Below are positions 1 through 6,058 of a stretch of 10,721 bases of DNA, piece by piece. The notes beneath the pieces are model-generated. The model did not search any database. It was not told the DNA's origin and saw only the letters and a list, made by a program, of their open reading frames with translations. The number at the start of each line of letters is the position of its first letter. The first letter of the stretch is position 1. The stretch spans positions 1 through 10,721 of the forward strand of contig JAZRGT010000069.1 in NCBI GenBank assembly GCA_045644325.1. Direction: 5' to 3'. The stretch comes from CAG-390 sp045644325. Lineage in GTDB: Bacteria > Bacillota > Clostridia > Oscillospirales > CAG-272. A program made the position numbers and the translations under genes.

Positions 1-54
1 CGCGGCGGCTTCATATTATTAAAACTAAATTAATACTTTTATTTATATTATATA

Positions 55-84
55 TTGACATAACCGCCCGATAAATGGTATAAT
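55..84 (+). promoter_or_regulatory. Sigma-A-type promoter of the dlt-like operon
   Basis: A perfect -35 TTGACA (55-60) and a perfect -10 TATAAT (79-84) are separated by 18 bases, and TGG just before the -10 gives an extended -10. A second TATAAT lies at 89-94 without a matching -35. Transcription should start near position 91, giving a leader of about 30 bases before the ATG at 120, too short for a riboswitch. The rest of 1-119 is AT-rich with no gene seen. Confidence 0.85.
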
Positions 85-119
85 AAACTATAATGGATAA
101 ATATGCTTTGAGGTAATTT

Positions 120-1115
120 ATGAATAAAAGAATTTTGACATATATCGCGATTTTACTCTGTGTTTTGACACTTTTCGCATCCTGCTCGGGCGAGAGCGTG
201 ACCGTTGAGGCGGGGGTTACCGAGGCTTCGGCTATCACGGGAATTGACGGCTCGGAATTTGCCGAGGGATTTGATATTTCTCTTCTTAAAACCGTCGGCA
301 AGCACAGCGCTTCTGTCATAGTTGACGGCAAAACGAAGAAATACACCGTCGAGGTCATAGACACCACCGCGCCCGTGATCGAAGTCGGTGAGATCCGTAT
401 CAACATCGGCGATGGAATCGCGTGGAAGAAGCAGGCGACCGTGACCGACAATTCGGACGGTAAGATAGATATCAAAGTCGATTCCTCCGCAGTAAATACA
501 AGTGCCGAGGGCACTTATACCGTGATCTACACCGCGACCGATGAGTCGGGCAATTCCGCAAGTGCGAGTGCGACCGTTATCGTCGGCACAAAGGAAGTCA
601 CCGAGGATATGCTTTACGCCGAGATCGACAAGATCATCGCGCAGATAATCAAGCCAGAAATGAACACCGAGGCGAAGGTGCGCACGATCTATGCCTACGT
701 CGGGGACAGCATCAATTACGCATCGACCGCCAAGACCGATGATTTCGTTTACGCCGCGTATATGGCGCTCTTCTCGTCGGGTACGGGTGACTGTTACAGC
801 TACTTTGCCGCATCGAAGGCGTTTTTTGAGCGACTCGGTATTGAAAACGTCGATATGAAGCGCACCGAAGGCGCCGCCGTCGGAGATCATTTCTGGAATC
901 TCGTCAATATCGGCACGAAGGACGCTCCGAAGTGGTATCATTACGACGCCAATCCCATCAGCGGTCAGTATTCCGTCAGCGGATGTCTCCTGACCGACGC
1001 GCAGGTCGAGGCTTACGACGCGTGGCGTGGCGAGGCTTACCGCAAATATGACAAGACGGGCATCCCCGCAAGCTCGAGTGAGATAATCACCGACATTCCC
1101 GAATTAAGAGGTTAA
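120..1115 (+). CDS. Lipoprotein with Ig-like and transglutaminase-like domains
   Basis: This 331-residue exported protein starts at an ATG preceded by TTGAGGT (108-114). A positively charged start, a hydrophobic core and a lipobox (LFASC, Cys22) mark a lipoprotein held on the outer face of the membrane. Residues about 55-155 look like one or two HYR/DUF5011-type Ig-like beta domains, with DTTAPVI at 81-87 and GTYTVIYTATDESGN at 131-145. Residues about 165-280 form a transglutaminase-like (papain-fold) domain with an apparent intact triad: Cys225 in GTGDCYSY, His257 in GDHFWNLV and Asp276 in YHYDANP. Such domains may cross-link, deamidate or hydrolyse amide bonds in surface proteins or peptidoglycan; the reaction here is unknown. 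It is the first gene of the operon, and its stop lies two bases before the next start, so a role in the same envelope modification is likely but inferred. Confidence 0.9.
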   Translation: MNKRILTYIAILLCVLTLFASCSGESVTVEAGVTEASAITGIDGSEFAEGFDISLLKTVGKHSASVIVDGKTKKYTVEVIDTTAPVIEVGEIRINIGDGIAWKKQATVTDNSDGKIDIKVDSSAVNTSAEGTYTVIYTATDESGNSASASATVIVGTKEVTEDMLYAEIDKIIAQIIKPEMNTEAKVRTIYAYVGDSINYASTAKTDDFVYAAYMALFSSGTGDCYSYFAASKAFFERLGIENVDMKRTEGAAVGDHFWNLVNIGTKDAPKWYHYDANPISGQYSVSGCLLTDAQVEAYDAWRGEAYRKYDKTGIPASSSEIITDIPELRG

Positions 1116-1117
1116 AA

Positions 1118-2620
1118 ATGAGAACAAATATACTTCAGTATCTTGAAGAAACCGCCGCGAGAGTGCCCGAAAAGGTATCATTCTCGGACGGCAAAGACGC
1201 GGTCACCTTCGATGAGTTATATAAAGGCGCGCGTTCGATCGGCTCTTTCCTCGCCGAGCGGGGATGCCGTCGCCGTGCCGTTGCCGTGCTTATGGACAAG
1301 CATCCGCACGCGATCGTCACCTTTATGGGCATCATCTACTCCGGAGCGTACTACGTTGCCCTCGATGCGCAGATGCCCTCGCTCCGTATGCAGATGATAA
1401 TCGACACGATAGATCCCGCATTCATAATCACCGACGAGAAGCACAGAAAGACCGCCGACGCACTTGGCAGGGAAGTGCTGATCTACAGCGACATCGTTTC
1501 GCATCCCGAGAACACCGCGTTGCTCGATAATATCCGCGCGCATCAGATCGACACCGATCCGATCTACGTCGTGTTCACATCGGGTTCGACGGGCGTACCG
1601 AAGGGCGTTGCCGCTTGTCATCGCTCGGTCATCGACTACACCGAATCGCTTTGCGAAGCAATCGGATTCGATGAAAACACCGTTTTCGGCAACCAGACAC
1701 CGCTTTATTTCGATGCGCCGCTCAAGGAAATTATGCCCACGCTCAAATTTGGCGCAACGGCATACCTTATCCCGAAGCAGCTCTTTATGTTCCCCGTCAA
1801 GCTTGTCGAATATCTTAATCAGCACAGCGTCAACACTATCTGTTGGGTAGTTTCCGCGCTGACGATGATCTCCTCGCTCGGTGTGCTTGAAAAGACACCG
1901 CCCGAGCATCTGACAACAGTTTGCTTCGGCAGCGAGGTCTTCCCGAAGAAGCAGTACGAGCTTTGGCGCAATGCTCTGCCCGAGGCGAGATTCTTCAATC
2001 TTTATGGTCCGACCGAGGCTACGGGAATGTCTTGCTATTGGCCCGCGACGAGAACGCTCGCCGAAAACGAGCCCATACCCGTCGGTAAGCCGTTCCGCAA
2101 TACCGACATCTTCCTTATTACCGATGACGGCAAGGAAGCACCCGACGGCGAGGTTGGTGAGATCTATATCCGCGGAACTTGCGTGACCCTCGGATATATC
2201 TCGAACCCCGAAAAGACCGCAGAGGCGTTCGTTCAGAATCCGCTGAATGACAAATATCCCGAGCTGGTTTACCGCACGGGCGACCTCGGACGCTTTAATT
2301 CCTACGGCGAGCTCGAATTCGTCAGCCGTAAGGATTCGCAGATCAAGCATATGGGACACCGCATCGAGCTAGGCGAGATCGAAGCCGCCGCCTCGACCTG
2401 CGAGGGCGTGCGCCAGGTCTGTGCCGTTTACCCCGCGGAGAAGAAAAAGATCGTCCTCTACTACGTCGGTGAAGCGACCTCCGCAGAACTGACCGCATAT
2501 CTGCTCAAGCTTGTGCCGAGATATATGATCCCCGGTGAGTACCGTCCCCTTGACGTTATGCCGCTCACTGCAAACTGCAAAATAAACCGCAAATTCCTTT
2601 TGGATGAAGCAAACAAATAA
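1118..2620 (+). CDS. dltA: DltA-like amino acid adenylation enzyme (carrier protein ligase)
   Basis: A 500-residue cytosolic ANL-superfamily enzyme, close to the usual DltA length. It should activate a small amino or carboxylic acid with ATP and load it on the carrier encoded next. Visible core motifs are A3 TSGSTGVPKG (154-163), A5 NLYGPTEATG (294-303), A7 YRTGDLG (385-391), A8 KDSQIKHMGHRIELGEIE (405-422) and the A10 Lys488 in TANCKINRK. The Gly before that Lys in the usual NGK is Cys here. In classical DltA a FCGE motif supplies a Cys linked to D-alanine selection; an ungapped count back from YGPTEA puts Gly271 of FGSE there, so the substrate may differ. The ribosome binding site AAGAGG (1106-1111) lies in the end of the preceding gene, only two bases separate the two genes, and the pair is almost certainly cotranscribed. 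The adenylation assignment is very secure; D-alanine as substrate is not. Confidence 0.9.
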   Translation: MRTNILQYLEETAARVPEKVSFSDGKDAVTFDELYKGARSIGSFLAERGCRRRAVAVLMDKHPHAIVTFMGIIYSGAYYVALDAQMPSLRMQMIIDTIDPAFIITDEKHRKTADALGREVLIYSDIVSHPENTALLDNIRAHQIDTDPIYVVFTSGSTGVPKGVAACHRSVIDYTESLCEAIGFDENTVFGNQTPLYFDAPLKEIMPTLKFGATAYLIPKQLFMFPVKLVEYLNQHSVNTICWVVSALTMISSLGVLEKTPPEHLTTVCFGSEVFPKKQYELWRNALPEARFFNLYGPTEATGMSCYWPATRTLAENEPIPVGKPFRNTDIFLITDDGKEAPDGEVGEIYIRGTCVTLGYISNPEKTAEAFVQNPLNDKYPELVYRTGDLGRFNSYGELEFVSRKDSQIKHMGHRIELGEIEAAASTCEGVRQVCAVYPAEKKKIVLYYVGEATSAELTAYLLKLVPRYMIPGEYRPLDVMPLTANCKINRKFLLDEANK

Positions 2621-2637
2621 ATTTTAGGAGAAAAACT

Positions 2638-2865
2638 ATGGAAAAGCTTATTGAAATTCTTGAAAATCTTCACGAGGGCATCGACTACGAGACCTGTGAA
2701 ACTCTTATCGACGACGGTATTCTCGACTCTCTCGATATCGTAACTCTCATCACCGATATCAACGACGCCTTCGACGTTGCTATTCCTCCCGAGGAGATCC
2801 TTCCCGAAAACTTCAACTCCGCAAAGGCTCTCTTTGCTCTCATCGAAAGACTTGACAATATCTGA
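2638..2865 (+). CDS. dltC: DltC-like acyl/aminoacyl carrier protein
   Basis: A 75-residue acidic carrier protein, the normal size for DltC or ACP. Helix 2 begins at the sequence DSLDIV, with Ser31 as the expected 4'-phosphopantetheine site. Classical DltC usually has DSFG here, so this carrier is closer to generic ACP/PCP at the key position. It should hold the acid activated by the preceding adenylation enzyme as a thioester and present it to the MBOAT membrane protein encoded next. The start is well set by AGGAG at 2626-2630, seven bases before the ATG. This is one of the strongest ribosome binding sites in the operon, in keeping with the high level usually needed of a carrier. The stop overlaps the next start in TGATG. 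No phosphopantetheinyl transferase gene is in the window. Confidence 0.88.
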   Translation: MEKLIEILENLHEGIDYETCETLIDDGILDSLDIVTLITDINDAFDVAIPPEEILPENFNSAKALFALIERLDNI

Positions 2866-4445
2866 TGAACTTTGCTTCGTTTGAGTTCCTGGCTTTCCTC
2901 GCCATACTCACGCTTGTTTACTTCATTGTGCCGAAAAAGGTACAATGGATAGTCCTGCTGCTCGGAAGCGTAGTTTTTTACGCCTTCGCGGGACCCGTCA
3001 GCTTCGTATTTCTGCTTTTTGCGATCGTCATCTCTTTTGTGACGGTGCAAATTCTCGGAAAACGTCACGCGGCGCTCAAAAAGTATCTTGAAGATACCAA
3101 GGAAACGCTATCTAAAGACGAGCGCAAGGCTTACCGCGCAAAGCATAAGAACGGCAGTCTGCTTATTGTCTGCATCGGCATTCTTTTGCTGACCGCATCG
3201 CTCGTTTACGTTAAGTATCTGTCAGGCTTTATCAATTCCGCACTTTCGTTTGGAAGCGGTGCAATTTCATTCGGAAGCCTCGCAATCGAAGTAATGGGTA
3301 TTTCCTATTATACCTTTATCTCGATCGGCTATATGATCGACGTTTACCGCGAAAAGGCGGCGGTTGAGCGCAATTTCTTCCGCCACGCGCTTTTCGTTTC
3401 CTTCTTCCCGCAACTTGCAATGGGACCTATCAGCCGCTATGCCGACACGGGCGAACAGTTTAAAGCGCCCCATTCCTTCGACGCGAAGAATGCTTGGTGC
3501 GGACTTCTCCGAATCCTTTGGGGATTTTTCAAGAAGCTTGTCGTTGCCGATGCAATCGCGCCCGCGATCGGATATATCGTTTCCGAGAAGCTCGGCGGAA
3601 TTTATTTCATTCTGCTCTGTCTGTTCTATTCGATCAGAATCTACGGCGACTTTACGGGCGGAATCGACATCGTTCTCGGCTCGGCGCAGATACTCGGAAT
3701 CAAGCTCCCCGAAAACTTCAACCGCCCATTCTCGTCAAAATCCACGGCTGAATATTGGAACCGTTGGCACATGACGATGGGCAACTGGTTCACCAATTAC
3801 ATTTTCTATCCTCTTTCGCTGACAAAGACGATGCAGAAGCTCTCCAAATGGGGACGCGCAAAGCTTGGCGTCGGCATCGGAAAGAGATTGCCCGTTTATA
3901 CCGCTACCATAATCACTTGGCTTGCGACGGGTCTTTGGCACGGATTTGCTTGGAATTTTGTCGTTTGGGGTCTGCTCAACGGCATCGTTATCCTCATTTC
4001 GCAGGAGCTGAATCCACTTTATGAAAAATTCCGCGCACGTTTCCCGAAGCTTTGGCATTCCGCGCCTTATCAGTCGTTTATGGCGATCAGAACCTTCCTT
4101 CTGATGTCGCTGATCCGCGTATTTGACTGCTACTGCGACGTTCCGCTGACCTTCAACAGATTTTTCAGCGTTTTCTATACATTCAATATCGCCGATATCT
4201 GGAACGGCGGAATAATGAATTTGAACGTAACGGGCACGCAGTATATCGTGATTGCCGTCGGCATCGTTGTTATGACCGCTGTCAGCCGACTTTCGATTAA
4301 AAAGCCTCTCCGTGAAACTCTTTGGGAAAAGCCCGTGCTGGGAAACGTAATAATGGCTTTGCTTTGCATCGCCATCCTCATTTTCGGCTCGTACGGACTC
4401 GGATTTGATGCCTCCGCCTTCATCTACGGCGGCACGTTCAATTAA
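2865..4445 (+). CDS. MBOAT-family O-acyltransferase (DltB/AlgI-like)
   Basis: A 526-residue polytopic membrane protein of the MBOAT family. Hydrophobic segments appear near residues 8-22, 28-62, 98-118, 141-160, 245-260, 345-380, 405-420, 458-472 and 494-512. The family hallmarks are YGDFTGGIDI (260-269), the region from LPENFNRPF to YWNRWHMTMGNWF (281-309, with His302) and ATGLWHGFAWNF (354-365), where His359 is the conserved catalytic or channel histidine. Its role would be to take the acyl or aminoacyl group from the carrier on the cytosolic side and move it to the outer side. It is longer than typical DltB (around 400 residues) and nearer to AlgI-like proteins. The start overlaps the carrier stop by one base (TGATG) and has no clear ribosome binding site, so translation is probably coupled. 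The family is certain; substrate and acceptor are not. Confidence 0.92.
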   Translation: MNFASFEFLAFLAILTLVYFIVPKKVQWIVLLLGSVVFYAFAGPVSFVFLLFAIVISFVTVQILGKRHAALKKYLEDTKETLSKDERKAYRAKHKNGSLLIVCIGILLLTASLVYVKYLSGFINSALSFGSGAISFGSLAIEVMGISYYTFISIGYMIDVYREKAAVERNFFRHALFVSFFPQLAMGPISRYADTGEQFKAPHSFDAKNAWCGLLRILWGFFKKLVVADAIAPAIGYIVSEKLGGIYFILLCLFYSIRIYGDFTGGIDIVLGSAQILGIKLPENFNRPFSSKSTAEYWNRWHMTMGNWFTNYIFYPLSLTKTMQKLSKWGRAKLGVGIGKRLPVYTATIITWLATGLWHGFAWNFVVWGLLNGIVILISQELNPLYEKFRARFPKLWHSAPYQSFMAIRTFLLMSLIRVFDCYCDVPLTFNRFFSVFYTFNIADIWNGGIMNLNVTGTQYIVIAVGIVVMTAVSRLSIKKPLRETLWEKPVLGNVIMALLCIAILIFGSYGLGFDASAFIYGGTFN

Positions 4446-4457
4446 GGGGGCGACGAA

Positions 4458-5486
4458 ATGAAGAAAAGAATTATAAGAATTATTTCGTTTGCGTTGGCTC
4501 TCGTTGCCGTCATCGGTTTGGTCCTTTACTTTGGAGCGGTTCTTCAGGATGCGCGCCTCGATAACCGCGAGGGACATCTCCTTTGCGGTTACTATGACAC
4601 GGCAGATGCGCACGACGTCATCTTCATAGGCGACTGCGAGGTCTACGAGGGCTTTGTTCCCGCAACTCTCTTTGAGGAGTACGGAATTACCTCCTTCGTC
4701 CGCGGCTCGTCACAGCAGACGGTGTGGCAGTCCTATCATATTCTCGAGGAAACGCTTGAGCGTGAAACGCCCAAGGCGGTTGTTTTCAACGTCCTGGCGC
4801 TTCATTACGGCGAAACTCCGCAGGAGTCGATCAGCCGTATGTCGCTTGAGGATATGGAGTGGTCGAAGCACAAGCTTGACGCGATCCTCGCTTCGATGAC
4901 GGAAGATGAATCGCTTATTTCGTATTTTCTACCCATCCTGCGCTATCACAGCCGTTGGAGCGAGCTTGATGGTGACGATTTCAAGCACGCTTTCGATAAG
5001 CACGCGGACATCACCCATCAGGGATATCTGATGCAGACCGACATTGATCCCGTGGACATCTCGGATAACCGTCAGCCCGACGATATGCTCGAGTCGCTGC
5101 CCTACAGAGCTATTGAATATCTCGATAAAATGACCTCGCTTTGCAAGGAAAAGGGAATTGAACTCATCCTCGTCAAGGCACCCACGAATTCGATCAGATA
5201 TTATTGGTATCCCGAGTGGGATGCGCAGATGGTCAGCTACGCAGAGCAAAACTCTCTTGCTTATTATTCGATGATCGGCAAGGACGAGGAAATCGGACTT
5301 GATTGGTCGACCGATACCTACGACAAGGGCTTGCACCTCAATGTCTACGGCGCAGAGAAGGTCACAACCTATTTCGGCAAGATCCTTGCGGAAAATCACA
5401 ATATGCCCGATCACAGAACCGATGCGGAGCTTTCCGCAATCTGGGCTGAGCGCATCGATGCATATTATAAAGAAAGAGGAGAATAA
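4458..5486 (+). CDS. Membrane-anchored SGNH-fold protein in the DltD position, Cys nucleophile variant
   Basis: A 342-residue protein with an uncleaved N-terminal membrane anchor (about residues 6-28) and an extracellular domain. SGNH blocks can be read: block I FIGDCEVYE (56-64), block II Gly83 in VRGSSQQ, block III Asn111 in VFNVLALH, and block V Asp289/His293 in DKGLHLN. The Ser of block I (GDS in GDSL enzymes, GSS in DltD) is Cys60 (codon TGC, 4636-4638 region). All other blocks are kept, so this may be a thiol-based transferase or esterase, or an inactive relative. The acid-to-His spacing is DxxxH, not the common DxxH. As the last step of the cassette it would transfer or trim the group on the external polymer. 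AAGGGGG at 4444-4450 sets the start; the gap to the MBOAT gene is 12 bases. Fold assignment is fairly secure, function inferred. Confidence 0.82.
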   Translation: MKKRIIRIISFALALVAVIGLVLYFGAVLQDARLDNREGHLLCGYYDTADAHDVIFIGDCEVYEGFVPATLFEEYGITSFVRGSSQQTVWQSYHILEETLERETPKAVVFNVLALHYGETPQESISRMSLEDMEWSKHKLDAILASMTEDESLISYFLPILRYHSRWSELDGDDFKHAFDKHADITHQGYLMQTDIDPVDISDNRQPDDMLESLPYRAIEYLDKMTSLCKEKGIELILVKAPTNSIRYYWYPEWDAQMVSYAEQNSLAYYSMIGKDEEIGLDWSTDTYDKGLHLNVYGAEKVTTYFGKILAENHNMPDHRTDAELSAIWAERIDAYYKERGE

Positions 5487-5488
5487 TA

Positions 5489-5965
5489 ATGAAAAGATTT
5501 ATCTCTTTTGCACTTGCCTGCCTGCTTCTCGTCTGTTTTGTCGGATGCGACGGCGGCAGCGAGGCGAAGAATTATGTTATTAATGCAAACGGCGTTGAGA
5601 TCAAGGTTGGCGGCGATGCGAATGCGGTAGTTTCCGCACTCGGCGAGGCGCAGAACCTTGTTGAAACTCCCTCTTGCGGCGGCGGTGCAGAGCCCGACCG
5701 CGAATATACCTACGCGGGCTTCAAGCTCAATACCGTCAACGAAAATGGCAAGAACGTGATAGTCAAGATCGTTCTCACCGACGATAGCGTTTCGACTCCC
5801 GAGGGCATCTCGATCGGTTCCTCGCGCGACGAGGTGATTGCTGCATACGGCGAGAACTTCACCGAAAACGCGTCGGGCACCCTCACCTATACCGACGGCA
5901 CAACCAAGCTGATGATCGGTATCAAGGACGGAGCGGTCAGCGCGATCCATTACGTTGAAGAATAA
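5489..5965 (+). CDS. Small lipoprotein with two BLIP/SmpA-like half-repeats
   Basis: A 158-residue lipoprotein: signal peptide with lipobox FVGC (Cys20), then a short Gly/Ser linker. The mature part seems to be two related units. The first has VEIKVGGDANAVVSALG, followed by a beta-rich stretch; the second has GISIGSSRDEVIAAYG, followed by TYTDGTTKLMIGIKDGAVSAI. The pattern (Gly/Ile strand, helix ending in LG or YG, then strands) recalls the tandem repeats of beta-lactamase inhibitor protein and SmpA/OmlA-type domains, which usually bind other proteins or assist envelope assembly. No catalytic motif is visible. It is the last gene of the operon, two bases after the SGNH gene stop, with AGAGGAGA (5475-5482) as ribosome binding site. 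It could act as a surface partner of the acylation proteins. Lipoprotein status is firm; the fold match is by eye and function is unknown. Confidence 0.8.
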   Translation: MKRFISFALACLLLVCFVGCDGGSEAKNYVINANGVEIKVGGDANAVVSALGEAQNLVETPSCGGGAEPDREYTYAGFKLNTVNENGKNVIVKIVLTDDSVSTPEGISIGSSRDEVIAAYGENFTENASGTLTYTDGTTKLMIGIKDGAVSAIHYVEE

Positions 5966-5971
5966 ATATGC

Positions 5972-6009
5972 AATCAACCGTTGACTACAGCAGTCAACGG
6001 TTGATTTTT
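5972..6009 (+). terminator. Rho-independent terminator of the dlt-like operon
   Basis: A perfect 15-base inverted repeat (arms 5972-5986 and 5992-6006, loop ACAGC) ends in a T run at 6005-6009. It begins seven bases after the stop of the small lipoprotein gene. The descending arm also carries the -35 box of the next gene. Confidence 0.88.
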
Positions 6010-6029
6010 CTTGCGATTTGTGCTATAAT
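6001..6029 (+). promoter_or_regulatory. Sigma-A-type promoter of the 582-residue lipoprotein gene
   Basis: TTGATT (6001-6006) and TATAAT (6024-6029) are 17 bases apart, and TGC before the -10 makes an extended -10 element (TGCTATAAT). The start site would fall near 6036, leaving a leader of about 20 bases with GAGGT (6046-6050) before the ATG at 6059. The -35 box overlaps the upstream terminator stem and T run. Confidence 0.75.
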
Positions 6030-6058
6030 TAACGTATCAAACAACGAGGTTTAGCTAA

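Noticed and set aside
1..14. Possible start of a divergent minus-strand gene (ATG at 14-12)
   Set aside because: Only a few codons are visible and there is no ribosome binding site before it.
89..94. Second TATAAT as a separate promoter for the operon
   Set aside because: No -35-like sequence is found at the right distance; it may only affect start-site choice.
1..119. Riboswitch or long regulatory leader before the operon
   Set aside because: The predicted transcript leader is only about 30 bases, and no stable hairpin or known motif is seen.
1217..2359. Open frame of 380 codons antisense to the dltA-like gene (and a similar one at 3735-4613 opposite the MBOAT and SGNH genes)
   Set aside because: The products are rich in Arg, His and Cys with no domain pattern, and the sense genes are unmistakable.
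1118..5486. Plain annotation as classical D-alanyl-teichoic acid operon dltABCD
   Set aside because: Gene order, carrier motif, adenylation pocket and SGNH nucleophile all differ, so D-alanine and teichoic acid are left open.
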